Shown: positions 29,785 through 38,923, counted from the stretch's first letter. The stretch: 64,000 nucleotides of DNA from Variovorax paradoxus (GCF_018614875.1 NZ_JAGGNW010000031.1:62001-126000); one strand, 5' to 3'. Notes: a model not told the origin generated them from the letters alone. Translations and numbers: made by a program.

Positions 29785-30081
29785 TCAATGCCTCTGCGGC
29801 GGCTGGAACTCCAAGGCGCCGCCGGGGCCGCGCTGGCAAGTACCCGACAGGCTGTCGGCGCGAGGCCCCGGAAGCATGGGGCGCGCACCTTCGGCCTGAC
29901 CGTCGCACACGTCCCATGCGCCCATGGGCGGCGTGCGGCCGTCGAGCGGAAGCGGCGCTTCACCGCGAAAACTGGCGTGCCAGCCTGGCGGCGGGCCATA
30001 AGGCGGGGGTGGTGGAAGCATGATGCAGCCGGACAAGCCGGCAGCGACGAGCACGCCCGCCATGTGATGGATTCTGATCAT
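29785..30081 (-). CDS. Small proline-rich lipoprotein, unassigned
   Basis: A 98-residue protein with a lipoprotein signal: MIRIHHMAGVLVAAGLSGC has a lipobox LSGC at about residues 16-19, followed by a proline run (MLPPPPPYGPPPG). The rest has two Cys and no recognised domain. It precedes the kinase-like gene on the same strand and may be cotranscribed with it. It is separated from the porin gene end by 77 bases. Confidence 0.62.
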   Translation of the reverse strand: MIRIHHMAGVLVAAGLSGCIMLPPPPPYGPPPGWHASFRGEAPLPLDGRTPPMGAWDVCDGQAEGARPMLPGPRADSLSGTCQRGPGGALEFQPPQRH

Positions 30082-30158
30082 TTGGACCTCATGAACAAGT
30101 CACGGGCACATGCGGCGGAGCTGCGCACTGCGCCGCCCCGCCGCACACCGCCTGCGCG

Positions 30159-31316
30159 TCAGAACGCGTGGCGGATGCCGAAGTCGTAGCCCGTGGACGA
30201 GCGCGGCAGGCCCGTGTAGCTCACGCCCGCGCTGCCGTAGCCCGTGGTGCTGGCCGACACCAGGCTGCCCGTGTAGCTCGCGTCGTTGCGGTTGTTCACG
30301 CGCGCCACCGTCGCATACAGCGCGGTGCGCTTCGACAGGTTGTGCACGTAGCCGATCGCGAACTTGCGTGCCAGCGGGTCCTCGCCCGTGATGCCGGCGG
30401 CGCCTTCGTTGTAGCGGACCTGCGAGTACGACGCGCGGATCATGCCCGCGCCCACCGGCATGCTCGCGCCGATCAGGTAGCCGTTGTAGCTGTCGTGGCT
30501 GTTGCCCGCGGCAAGATCGAACTTGTTCTTCACGTTCGAGAGCTCGCCGTACAGCTTGACCGGACCGAAGTCGTACGACGCGCCGAGGTTGATGGTCTGT
30601 ACCTTGCGCTCCAGCGCGGTGGTGTCCACCGCAGTGCTCTGGCCCACGCCCAGTGCCACGTCCAGCGGGCCGTTGGCGTAGCCGAAACGCCCACCCACGT
30701 AGCGGCCAGCGGTGCTGCTGGTGGCGGCCGTGGTGCTGGTCGCGTCGGTGCTGGCGTTCTCGTGCAGGCTGTATTGCAGCTGGCCATAGAAGCCGCCGAG
30801 GTTCGGCGGCAGGAAGTAGCCCACCGAATTGCTGGCGCGCACGTAGTTGGCGTTGTTCAGGCCGGTGCTGCCGCTCACGGTGTTGATCACGCTGGAGCCC
30901 GAGCCGTTGGTGCCGAACGGATCGAACACGGTGTCGTTCCAGAAGGTGGGCGTGTAGTCGCGGCCCAGGCGCAGTTCACCGAAGCCGCCCGACAGGCTCA
31001 CGGTGGAGCGGCGGCTGAAGGTGGAGATGCCGGTGGCGCCGTCGTCGTTGGTGATGGGCGCTTCGAGCCAGAAGCTGGCAGCCAGGCCGCCGCCGAGGTC
31101 TTCGGTGCCACGGAAGCCGATACGGCTGGAGTTGTAGCCGGAGTTGGCGAGGCTCGTCTTGCTGGACTTGACCGACGCGCCGGTGGCCGTGTCGCGCGAG
31201 GTGGCCGATTGGTAGGTCACGCCGGCGTCGACGACGCCGAACAACGTGACGGACGATTGGGCAGAGGCCAGGCCGCAGGCGGCCAGGGCGGCGAATGCCG
31301 TGAGGGATTTCTTCAT
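30159..31316 (-). CDS. Gram-negative (OmpC-like) porin
   Basis: A 385-residue outer-membrane porin typical of Burkholderiales. The signal peptide MKKSLTAFAALAACGLASAQ is followed by SSVTLFGVVDAGVTYQS, the family opening. 'SRIGFRGTEDLGGGLAASFWLE' and GFGELRLGRDYTP are conserved strands and loop 3 lies beyond them. The protein ends in a terminal Phe (DFGIRHAF), as required for assembly by the BAM machine. It stands alone and is divergent from the NERD gene. Confidence 0.94.
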   Translation of the reverse strand: MKKSLTAFAALAACGLASAQSSVTLFGVVDAGVTYQSATSRDTATGASVKSSKTSLANSGYNSSRIGFRGTEDLGGGLAASFWLEAPITNDDGATGISTFSRRSTVSLSGGFGELRLGRDYTPTFWNDTVFDPFGTNGSGSSVINTVSGSTGLNNANYVRASNSVGYFLPPNLGGFYGQLQYSLHENASTDATSTTAATSSTAGRYVGGRFGYANGPLDVALGVGQSTAVDTTALERKVQTINLGASYDFGPVKLYGELSNVKNKFDLAAGNSHDSYNGYLIGASMPVGAGMIRASYSQVRYNEGAAGITGEDPLARKFAIGYVHNLSKRTALYATVARVNNRNDASYTGSLVSASTTGYGSAGVSYTGLPRSSTGYDFGIRHAF

Positions 31317-31517
31317 TCAGGTTTCTCCGGTTTTCAGCAGCTCTTCATCGAGCAGCTGGACGGATGGTCCTGTTCAAATTTGGAGGAATCTGGTCGATCC
31401 GGCCTGCTTTGCATCGACTGTTGTTTGTGTGCACGCACCAGACCCTGGAACGAGAGTGGCCACGTACCAGAAGTCTCCCAAAAGGCACGCAATGCTCGGC
31501 ATCCGAAGGAGCCCGAC

Positions 31518-32189
31518 ATGACCATTGCATTGCAGAACACCATCGCAGCCTCGCTGGGTGTGCAGCAGCTCGCCAGCGCATTCAGCCCGGCCTTTTCCCA
31601 CTTGCGCATTCTCCGCAACCTGATCATCCCGATGCCCGAGGGCAGCGCGGTGCGCACCGCCATGATCGATGCGGTGCTGGTGTGCGAAACCGGCGTCTAC
31701 CTGTTCGAGATCAAGGCCTGGCGCAATGCCTTCGTCTACCGCAAGAAATCGGACGCAGCGCCACCGCGCTGGTTCCTGCGCCTGCAGGGCTGCAGCCGGG
31801 CACGCGAAGTGAAAGACCCCGCGTGGCAGGGCGGCCGCAAGACCACGCAGCTTCGAAGCCTGCTGTGCGACGAGCTGCGGCTGCAGTACTTCGTGCTGCT
31901 GCCCTGCGAGGGCGTCGAGCTCGAAGGCGTGATGCCCGCCGCCGTGATCACGCAGCAGGATCTGCCCTACATTGCCCGCCTGGTGCGCAACAACGGCCGC
32001 ACCGCGCGCAGCTATCCGCTGCTCGATGCCGACGCCATCGACCGCACCGCGCAGCGACTGCTCGACATCCAGGGCGGCCTCTCGCTCGACGACCACATGC
32101 AGAACTGCCGCGATAGAAGCGAACAGATTTCCACGCGCTGGAACGGTGCGGGTGCCGCTGCGGCGGCAGGAGGCATCGCACTGCAGTAG
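31518..32189 (+). CDS. NERD-domain protein
   Basis: A 223-residue protein with an N-terminal nuclease-related domain (NERD). The DAVLVCETGVYLFEIKAW stretch carries the Asp and ExK expected of the PD-(D/E)xK-like core. No helicase or kinase domain is attached. The second half is unassigned. ATG 31518 is chosen because the domain starts about 35 residues in and because the upstream frame overlaps the porin antisense. NERD proteins are thought to act on DNA, but targets are unknown. It lies upstream of the bamA-like gene on the same strand. Confidence 0.8.
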   Translation: MTIALQNTIAASLGVQQLASAFSPAFSHLRILRNLIIPMPEGSAVRTAMIDAVLVCETGVYLFEIKAWRNAFVYRKKSDAAPPRWFLRLQGCSRAREVKDPAWQGGRKTTQLRSLLCDELRLQYFVLLPCEGVELEGVMPAAVITQQDLPYIARLVRNNGRTARSYPLLDADAIDRTAQRLLDIQGGLSLDDHMQNCRDRSEQISTRWNGAGAAAAAGGIALQ

Positions 32190-32263
32190 CGGCGCCTCGG
32201 GCACGCCCCCGCGGCACACACGGTGTCCCAGATTTCTCCGACTTTGGCGGGGACCATGCGGCG

Positions 32264-34666
32264 ATGAATTCTTCCAAGTCCATCGCGGCCCTGGCCGCAA
32301 TGTTCATCTCGACCGCATGCGCTTCCGCCTGGGCCGCCGAGCCGTTCACCGTCAGGGACATCCGGCTCGAGGGCCTGCAGCGCGTGGAGGCCGGAACGGT
32401 CTTCGCCACGCTCGGCATCAAGGCCGGAGACACCTACAGCGACGAGCGCGGCAGCGCGGCGATCCGCTCGCTGTTCGAGCTCGGCCTCTTCAAGGACGTG
32501 CGCATCGACGTCAACGGCAGCGTGCTGGTGGTGATCGTCGAGGAACGCCCTTCGATTGCCGACGTGGATTTTGTCGGCACCAAGGAGTTCGACAAGGCCG
32601 TGCTCCAGAAGGCACTGCGCGAAGTGGGCCTGGCCGAGGGCCGCCCCTACGACAAGGCGCTGGCCGACCGCGCGGAGCAGGAGCTCAAGCGGCAGTACAT
32701 CAGCCGCAGCCTCTACAACGCGCAGGTCATCACCACCGTGACGCCGCTGGAACGCAACCGCGTCAACCTCACCTTCACGGTGACCGAGGGCGAGTCCGCG
32801 CGCATCGAGGAAGTGCATGTGGTCGGCAACCGGGACTTCAGCGAGAGCACCCTGCTCGACCTGTTCGACCAGGACAGCGGCGGCTGGCTGAGCTGGTACA
32901 CCAAGTCGAACCAGTATTCGCGCAGCAAGCTCGACGGCGACCTGCAGACGCTGCGCTCCTTCTACATCACGCGCGGCTATCTCGAGTTCCGCATCGACTC
33001 CACGCAGGTGGCCATTTCGCCCGACCGGGAGGCGCTCACGCTCATGGTCAACATCACCGAAGGGCAGAAGTTCACGGTGGCCGGCGTCAAGCTCTCGGGC
33101 AACTACCTGGGCCGCGACGACGAGTTCAAGTCGCTCGTGACGATCCGTCCCGGCCAGCCCTACAACGGCGAAGACGTGAGCGCCACCACCAAAGCCTTCA
33201 CCGACTATTTCGGCACCTTCGGCTATGCCTTCGCACGCGTCAAGGCAGAACCGGAAATCGACCGCGAGAGCAACCGAGTCACGCTGGTGCTGCGGGCAGA
33301 GCCGTCGCGGCGCGCCTACGTGCGGCGCCTGAACATCGGAGGCAATGCAAGAACGCGCGACGAAGTCATCCGCCGCGAATTCCGGCAGTACGAGGGCGCC
33401 TGGTACGACGGCAACAAGATCAAGCTCTCGCGCGACCGCGTGGACCGCCTCGGCTTCTTCACCGACGTGAACGTCGAAACCGCCGAGGTGCCGGGTTCGC
33501 CCGACCTGGTCGACCTCGCGGTCAACGTGACCGAGAAGCCCACCGGTTCGCTGCAGCTCGGCGCGGGCTATTCCTCGACCGACAAGGTCTCGCTGAGCTT
33601 CGGCATCACGCAGGAGAACGTGTTCGGCACGGGCAACTACCTGGGCCTGCAGCTCAACACCAGCTCGTACAACCGCACCATTTCCCTCACCGCCACCGAC
33701 CCGTACTTCACGGCGGGCGGCATCTCGCGCACCTTCAACGTGTTCCACACCACCACCCGTCCCTACTACGCGGCGGACGGCAACTACAAACTCGCGAGCG
33801 ACGGCGGCTCGGTGCGCTTCGGGTTGCCGCTGGGGGAGCTGGACACGGTCTACCTCGGCATCGGCGTGGAGCGCTACAGCTTCACGCCGGGCACCAACGG
33901 CGCCTACACGCTGGTCGACGGCTCCTACGTGTACACCGGCACGCCGCAGGCCTACCTCGACTACTTCCAGTGCGCGGGCACGGCGCCGAGCGTGGTGTGC
34001 GCGTCGAAGAGCATGGTGGGCATTCCCGCGACCATCGGCTGGGCCCGCGACGACCGCGACAGCGCGCTGGTGCCCACCAAAGGCCGGCTGCAAAGCGCCA
34101 ATCTGGAAGTGGGCGTGGGCAGCGAGTTGCGCTACCTGAAGAGCACCTACCAGTACCAGCAGTACTTCCCGCTGTCCAAGCAGTACACGCTGGCCATCAA
34201 CGGCCAGCTCGGCTATGCCAAGGCGCTGGGCGGCACCGCGTATCCCATCTTCAAGAACTTCTATGCGGGCGGGCTCGGCTCGATCCGCGGCTTCGAGCAG
34301 AACTCGCTCGGGCCGGTCGATGCAGTCACGGGCGGTGCGCTCGGCGGCACGCGCAAGGCCATTTTCAACATGGAGTTCAGCACGCCCTTTCCGGGCGCGG
34401 GCAACGACCGGTCGCTGCGGCTCTATACCTTCCTGGATGCCGGCAACGTGTTCGCGGAGCGCACCGCGAGCATGACCGACGCGCAGTGGAAAGCGCAGAA
34501 CCGCCTGCGCGCATCGGCGGGGGTGGGCATCAGCTGGATCTCTCCGCTCGGCCCGCTGCGCCTGGCCTATGCGGTGCCGCTCGTGTACCAGAAGCTCGAC
34601 GAAGCCAATGGCATTGCGGCGGACCGGACGCAGCGCTTCCAGTTCCAGATCGGCACCTCGTTCTGA
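32264..34666 (+). CDS. bamA: BamA-family outer-membrane assembly factor (probable paralogue)
   Basis: An 800-residue Omp85 protein. A signal peptide (about 1-25, ending ASAWAA) is followed by five POTRA domains (about 26-430, beginning EPFTVRDIRLEGLQRVEAG) and a C-terminal 16-strand barrel. The key loop-6 motif appears as GSIRGFEQNSLGP. The C-terminus QFQIGTSF ends in Phe. All parts look complete, so it should be functional. However, the usual partners rseP, skp/ompH, lpxD and fabZ are not here, which suggests a second copy rather than the housekeeping gene. A response-regulator gene follows 16 bases later. Confidence 0.9.
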   Translation: MNSSKSIAALAAMFISTACASAWAAEPFTVRDIRLEGLQRVEAGTVFATLGIKAGDTYSDERGSAAIRSLFELGLFKDVRIDVNGSVLVVIVEERPSIADVDFVGTKEFDKAVLQKALREVGLAEGRPYDKALADRAEQELKRQYISRSLYNAQVITTVTPLERNRVNLTFTVTEGESARIEEVHVVGNRDFSESTLLDLFDQDSGGWLSWYTKSNQYSRSKLDGDLQTLRSFYITRGYLEFRIDSTQVAISPDREALTLMVNITEGQKFTVAGVKLSGNYLGRDDEFKSLVTIRPGQPYNGEDVSATTKAFTDYFGTFGYAFARVKAEPEIDRESNRVTLVLRAEPSRRAYVRRLNIGGNARTRDEVIRREFRQYEGAWYDGNKIKLSRDRVDRLGFFTDVNVETAEVPGSPDLVDLAVNVTEKPTGSLQLGAGYSSTDKVSLSFGITQENVFGTGNYLGLQLNTSSYNRTISLTATDPYFTAGGISRTFNVFHTTTRPYYAADGNYKLASDGGSVRFGLPLGELDTVYLGIGVERYSFTPGTNGAYTLVDGSYVYTGTPQAYLDYFQCAGTAPSVVCASKSMVGIPATIGWARDDRDSALVPTKGRLQSANLEVGVGSELRYLKSTYQYQQYFPLSKQYTLAINGQLGYAKALGGTAYPIFKNFYAGGLGSIRGFEQNSLGPVDAVTGGALGGTRKAIFNMEFSTPFPGAGNDRSLRLYTFLDAGNVFAERTASMTDAQWKAQNRLRASAGVGISWISPLGPLRLAYAVPLVYQKLDEANGIAADRTQRFQFQIGTSF

Positions 34667-34682
34667 AACGGAGCAACCACCC

Positions 34683-35363
34683 ATGAGCCGCATCCTGCTG
34701 GCGGAAAGAGGCCGCGAGATGGCCGCCGCGCTGCGCGAGGGGCTGCAGCGCGCCGGCCACCACGTGGAGCACATCGCCGATGGCGCGGCCGCGCTCGACC
34801 GCATCCTCACTTCACCACCCGCCCTCACGCTGCTCGACACGGCGCTGCCGCGCATCGGCGGCCTCCGGGTGCTCGAGAAGGTCCGCTCGCACAGCGACCA
34901 TCCGATCATCGTGCTGACGGCCCGCACGCGCGAAGCCGACCGCCTGCTCGGCCTCGACCTGGGCGCCGACGACTACGTGTGCAAGCCCTTCTCGCCGCGC
35001 GAGGTGGTGGCGCGCGTGAACACGGTGCTGCGCCGGCACGCGCAGCGCCAGCGCATCGCCATGCCTTCGCCGTCCGTGGCCTTCGGCGGCAGCGCTCGCA
35101 GCGTGAAGATCGAGGGGCGGCTGCTCGCGCTCACGGGCCGCGAGTTGAACCTGCTGCGGACACTCTCGCGCGAGCCGGGCCGGGTGTTTTCGCGCTCGGC
35201 GCTGCTCGAGGCCGCGTTCGCCGATGCGCTCGATGTCAACGAGCGCGCGGTCGACGGCCACATCAAGAACCTGCGCAAGAAGCTCGCCGCCGCATCGCCC
35301 TCGCACGACTGGATCCGCTCGATCTATGGCGTCGGCTTTGCCTTCGAGGAACGGCCGGCCTGA
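34683..35363 (+). CDS. OmpR-family response regulator with altered receiver
   Basis: A 226-residue regulator with a receiver domain and a winged-helix output domain (RELNLLRTLSREPGRVFSR, VDGHIKNLRKKLA). It is strikingly similar to the regulator at 37666. The phosphoacceptor D52 (TLLDTALPR) and the lysine in VCKPFSP remain. The acidic pocket is damaged: the usual E-D pair reads E8-R9 (ILLAERGREM). It could be a phosphorylation-independent regulator. It is 16 bases after the bamA-like gene with no kinase beside it, and its 3' end overlaps the antisense small ORF ending at 35324. Confidence 0.85.
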   Translation: MSRILLAERGREMAAALREGLQRAGHHVEHIADGAAALDRILTSPPALTLLDTALPRIGGLRVLEKVRSHSDHPIIVLTARTREADRLLGLDLGADDYVCKPFSPREVVARVNTVLRRHAQRQRIAMPSPSVAFGGSARSVKIEGRLLALTGRELNLLRTLSREPGRVFSRSALLEAAFADALDVNERAVDGHIKNLRKKLAAASPSHDWIRSIYGVGFAFEERPA

Positions 35364-35605
35364 GGCTGCGCGCAAGCGTCGCGCGGCGGCCGAGCGGCGC
35401 GGCTGCCGGTGGCCATGATCGGCGCCAGGGTGGAAAGACTCGAACTCCCCGCGCGGTCCTTGTCGGCCGCGACGCATCCGTCGCTCGCCGCCAGCAGGAC
35501 GCCGATCCCCAGGCCGCAGCAGGCAAGGAAGCCCGCGAGGTGCAGCGCCAGCATGGGCTGGTGCTCTTCCGCCGCTTCGGCGCGGATCTGCCAGACGGCG
35601 CTCAT
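35324..35605 (-). CDS. Small hypothetical protein, last of three coupled ORFs
   Basis: A 93-residue ORF starting at 35605 (MSAVWQIRAEAAEEH) whose ATG overlaps the stop of the 26-residue ORF as ATGA. A membrane segment (about LALHLAGFLACCGLGIGVLL) is followed by a polar Ser/Ala/Pro-rich tail. Codon third positions are GC-rich, as in genes of this genome. Its 3' end overlaps the response-regulator gene on the other strand by 40 bases, which is a point against the full length. No family recognised. Confidence 0.45.
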   Translation of the reverse strand: MSAVWQIRAEAAEEHQPMLALHLAGFLACCGLGIGVLLAASDGCVAADKDRAGSSSLSTLAPIMATGSRAARPPRDACAQPQAGRSSKAKPTP

Positions 35606-35682
35606 AAGGCAAGCTCTCCGTTGAAGGCCGCTGAATTGCCGCGGCGCCCGATGGCCTCCGGTTTGCCGTCCGGCGTGGTCAT
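35602..35682 (-). CDS. 26-residue ORF, middle of three coupled ORFs
   Basis: The tiny ORF MTTPDGKPEAIGRRGNSA... ends in GELAL. Its ATG (35682) overlaps the stop of the upstream ORF and its stop (35602) overlaps the start of the next, both as ATGA. The double overlap is the main support; the product is unknown and may serve only to couple translation. Confidence 0.4.
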   Translation of the reverse strand: MTTPDGKPEAIGRRGNSAAFNGELAL

Positions 35683-35933
35683 GGCTTCTCCTTTCCTGCC
35701 GTGGCGCCGACCCCGGCCGGTCGGGTGGCGCGTGCCTCCGCCCACACGACCAGCAGCGCCCAGACATGGGCCACCGCCCAGAAAAGCGCGGCCAGCAGCA
35801 GCAACAGCGTGTCGATGCCGGGGTCGGACCAGCGCTCTGCCCAGGACCACGGCGAAGGCGACGGCGCCGGCGCACAGTACGCCGGACACGCCCATGCGAG
35901 TGCGGGGGCGACAAGGGCCGAGAAGGTCTTCAT
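35679..35933 (-). CDS. Small membrane protein, first of three coupled ORFs
   Basis: An 84-residue ORF from ATG 35933 (MKTFSALVAPALAWACP...); an in-frame ATG at 35963 gives ten more residues. A signal-like N-terminus ending in CAPAPSPSP is followed by one clear membrane helix (DTLLLLLAALFWAVAHVWALL). The stop overlaps the next ORF by ATGA. No family recognised. It is divergent from the sensor kinase gene at 36116, with which it may share regulation. Confidence 0.5.
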   Translation of the reverse strand: MKTFSALVAPALAWACPAYCAPAPSPSPWSWAERWSDPGIDTLLLLLAALFWAVAHVWALLVVWAEARATRPAGVGATAGKEKP

Positions 35934-36115
35934 CTTTGGGCGTCGGTGCGTGAACGGGTTCATGGCGGGCATCGTGCGATCCGATTCGGGAGAAATGTGG
36001 GAGAAGCGGATCTCCCAATTTCCTCCTCGATTCGCGGCCACGATCAGCCGCTTCCCATGACGCCTCCCCGCCCCGAACGCATGCCGCAGAATGCGGCCAT
36101 GCATCCCCCGAGCCA

Positions 36116-37669
36116 ATGCCGCGCCTGACACTTTCCAGGAAGATCTTCCTGGCGCTGGCCGCCCTGCTGATCGTGCTCCTGCTGAGCTTCGCTGGGCTCT
36201 CCATCGTTGCGCTGCAGCGCGGCCTGGGCTCCTACGTGGCCGAGATCGAGATCCGGCGCATGGACTGGCTCTCGCAGCTGCTGCTGAAGCACTACGCGGC
36301 CAACGGCGACTGGAAGAAGCTGCAGGGCAACGACGACGCCTGGCACCGCCTGCAGATGGGCCGGCTCGCCGCCGTGCTCGACGGCGCCAGCAACGCCGAC
36401 GAAAGAAAGCTCCCGCCCTGGTACGAGAACCGCGGGCCGGGCGAAGGCGGCGCGCCCCCTCCTCCGCCCTCGCCCCAGCTCGACCTGCTGCCCAGGCGGC
36501 TTCCGCCGCCACCACCGCTGTGGTTCTTTCCCGATCCGCGCGAAGCCGCCGACTCGATCTACCAGCGCCTGGGCGTGGTGGACGCGCACGGCGCGCATGT
36601 GGTCGGCGCGAAGATCGATCAGGAGAACGCCGCGCGGCTGCCGATCCGGCATGGCCGCTCGGTCGTCGGCTATCTGGTGCTGGCGCCGATGCAGGGCCTG
36701 GAGAGCGAGGCCGACCGCGCCTTTCTCGCACGCCAGTCCGGCGTGATCGGCCTCACCGGCCTATGCGGGCTGGCCTTTGCGCTGATGCTGTCGTGGCTGC
36801 TGGCGCGCCGCTGGTTCAGGCCGATCGACGAACTCACGCAGGCGGCACAGGACGTGGCGCGCGGCCGGCTGTCCACGCGCGTGGCCGTGCATGGCTCGGA
36901 CGAACTCGCGCTGCTCGGCAAGACCTTCAACGACATGGCGCAGCGCCTCGACACGGTGGAAGCATCGCGCCGCGCCTGGCTGGCCGACGCGGCGCACGAG
37001 CTGCGCACGCCGCTGGCCGCCATGCGCGCGGAAATAGAGGCGCTGCAGGACGGCGTGCGCAGCTTCGACGAGCGCACCGCGCTGCGCCTTCATCGCCAGG
37101 TGATCCGGCTCGGCCAGCTGGTGGACGACCTGCGCAGCAGCATGCGCGAGCCGCAGAGCGATCTGCTCACGACGTCCGTGTTCCCGCTCTCGCTGCTGAA
37201 GGAAGCGCTCGACCACACGCGCGACCGCTTCGCCGCGCGCGGGATCACGGTCGACCGAAGCGCCATCGACCGCGTCTCGGCACGGGCCCAGCCGATGATC
37301 GAAGGCAACGCGCAGCGGCTGCACCAGGTCTTCATGAATCTGCTGGAGAACACGCTGGCCTACACCGAGGCCGGCGGCCATCTGCGCATCAGCGCCACGG
37401 TCGACGGCGCCTGGACGGGCAACTGCCTGACGCTGCATTTCGACGACAGCGCGCCGGGCGTTCCCGAGGCGGAGATGCCGCGCCTGTTCGACCGGCTGTT
37501 CCGCGGGGAGTCGTCGCGCAGCCGCGAGCTCGGCGGCTCCGGGCTCGGCCTGTCGATCTGCCGCGCGACCATCGAGGCCCACGGCGGCAGCATCGACGCC
37601 CAGGCGTCCGAACTCGGCGGACTGCGTTTGACCATCACCCTTCCGCTGTCGAGGACCGCATCGCCATGA
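36116..37669 (+). CDS. Sensor histidine kinase (BaeS-like)
   Basis: A 517-residue inner-membrane kinase. A first membrane helix (about 11-33) precedes a periplasmic loop with a long proline-rich stretch (APPPPPSPQL, PPPPPLWFF), then a second helix (about 206-228) and a HAMP domain. HisKA has the phosphoacceptor in ADAAHELRTPLAAM (about H294). HATPase has NLLENTLAYTEAGG and GGSGLGLSICRATIEAHGG. The stop overlaps the response-regulator start as ATGA. The proline-rich periplasmic segment resembles envelope-stress or metal sensors, but the signal is not known. Confidence 0.92.
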   Translation: MPRLTLSRKIFLALAALLIVLLLSFAGLSIVALQRGLGSYVAEIEIRRMDWLSQLLLKHYAANGDWKKLQGNDDAWHRLQMGRLAAVLDGASNADERKLPPWYENRGPGEGGAPPPPPSPQLDLLPRRLPPPPPLWFFPDPREAADSIYQRLGVVDAHGAHVVGAKIDQENAARLPIRHGRSVVGYLVLAPMQGLESEADRAFLARQSGVIGLTGLCGLAFALMLSWLLARRWFRPIDELTQAAQDVARGRLSTRVAVHGSDELALLGKTFNDMAQRLDTVEASRRAWLADAAHELRTPLAAMRAEIEALQDGVRSFDERTALRLHRQVIRLGQLVDDLRSSMREPQSDLLTTSVFPLSLLKEALDHTRDRFAARGITVDRSAIDRVSARAQPMIEGNAQRLHQVFMNLLENTLAYTEAGGHLRISATVDGAWTGNCLTLHFDDSAPGVPEAEMPRLFDRLFRGESSRSRELGGSGLGLSICRATIEAHGGSIDAQASELGGLRLTITLPLSRTASP

Positions 37670-38358
37670 CCCGCATCGTCATCGTCGAGGACGAGCTCGA
37701 CATCGCATCGGTGGTTCAGGACTACCTGCGCCACGCCGGCTACGAGACCACGCATTTCGCCGACGGCCAGAGCGCGCTCGACCACCTCATTGCGTCGCCG
37801 CCAGAGCTGACGCTGCTCGACATCATGCTGCCGCGGCTCGACGGCATCGAGGTGCTGCGCCGCGCGCGGGAGCACACCAGCCATCCCATCATCATGCTCA
37901 CCGCGCGCATCGAGGAGGTCGACCGCCTGCTCGGCCTGGAGCTGGGCGCCGACGACTACATCTGCAAGCCCTTCTCGCCGCGCGAACTGGTGGCGCGCGT
38001 GCGCGCCGTGCTGCGGCGCACCGCACCACCCGAGGAACGCGGCCAGGCTCGCCAGGGCATGCCCGGCCTGGTGCTGGACGACGTGCACTGGCGGGCGTCG
38101 CTCGAAGGCACGCCGCTCAACCTCACGCGCCGCGAGTTCGGCCTGCTGCAGGTGCTGTCGCGGCACCCGGGCCGCATCTTCTCGCGCGCCCGCCTGCTCG
38201 AGCTGGCCTACGACGACACCATGGACGTGACCGAGCGCGCCATCGACAGCCACGTCAAGAACCTTCGGCGCAAGCTCGGCGCCGTCACGCCTTCGCACGA
38301 CTGGATCCGCTCCGTCTACGGCGTGGGGTTTGCGTGGGAGGCGCCGGCCCAGGGCTGA
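37666..38358 (+). CDS. OmpR-family response regulator (BaeR-like)
   Basis: A 230-residue regulator with an intact receiver: E8/D9 acidic pocket (VIVEDELDI), phosphoacceptor D52 (TLLDIMLPRLDG) and lysine in ICKPFSP (about 103). The winged-helix DNA-binding domain follows (LTRREFGLLQVLSRHPGR, IDSHVKNLRRKLG). It is coupled to its kinase by a 4-base overlap. It is closely similar to the regulator at 34683, so one probably arose by duplication of the other. Confidence 0.94.
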   Translation: MTRIVIVEDELDIASVVQDYLRHAGYETTHFADGQSALDHLIASPPELTLLDIMLPRLDGIEVLRRAREHTSHPIIMLTARIEEVDRLLGLELGADDYICKPFSPRELVARVRAVLRRTAPPEERGQARQGMPGLVLDDVHWRASLEGTPLNLTRREFGLLQVLSRHPGRIFSRARLLELAYDDTMDVTERAIDSHVKNLRRKLGAVTPSHDWIRSVYGVGFAWEAPAQG

Positions 38359-38476
38359 GCAATTCCCTGGTTTGGATTAGAGCCCGAAGCCAAGCTTCTT
38401 TCCTTGCAAGGCCGAACCCCCAGAACTAGACTGAACTGCAAGGGCACCCGCAGTGCCGGGGGCCAAGGAGTCGGCC

Positions 38477-38923
38477 ATGTACAAGCGCATCCTCGTCGCC
38501 ACCGATGGCTCTTCGCTCTCCGAACAGGCGGTGGCCACCGCCATCGACCTTGCCTTGCTGGCCGGTGCCGAGCTGGTCAGCGTCACGGTCGCGCACCTCC
38601 AGCCTTATGGCTATTTCGAAGGTTCGATGGTGATGAACCAGCGCGAAATCGAAACCTCGCAAGAACAGGTGAACCTGGCCGCCCAGCGCCTGGTGGATGC
38701 GGTCAGGACCGCCGCGGTCGCCAGGGGCGTGCGCAGCGCGCAGGCCATCGTCATGAAGTCCAACCAGGTGGCCGAAGCCATCATTGCGACAGCCAAGAAC
38801 CAGCAGTGCGACCTGATCGTGATGGCCTCGCACGGCCGGCGCAGCCTTGCGCGGCTCTTGATGGGCAGCGAGACGCTGCATGTGCTGACCCACTCGCACA
38901 TTCCGGTGCTGGTGCTGCGGTAG
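38477..38923 (+). CDS. Universal stress protein (UspA family)
   Basis: A 148-residue single-domain Usp. It opens MYKRILVATDGSSLSEQAV and ends with the nucleotide-binding region LIVMASHGRRSLARLLMGSETLHVL. The G-2x-G-9x-G(S/T) pattern is incomplete at its second Gly (GRRS), so ATP binding may be weak. ATG 38477 has a good RBS (AAGGAG, about 38465). It lies 118 bases after the response-regulator gene; shared control with that system is possible. Confidence 0.9.
   Translation: MYKRILVATDGSSLSEQAVATAIDLALLAGAELVSVTVAHLQPYGYFEGSMVMNQREIETSQEQVNLAAQRLVDAVRTAAVARGVRSAQAIVMKSNQVAEAIIATAKNQQCDLIVMASHGRRSLARLLMGSETLHVLTHSHIPVLVLR

Noticed and set aside
38360-38476. Gap before the universal stress gene as a small RNA or terminator
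   Set aside because: No convincing hairpin with a T-run or conserved box was seen.
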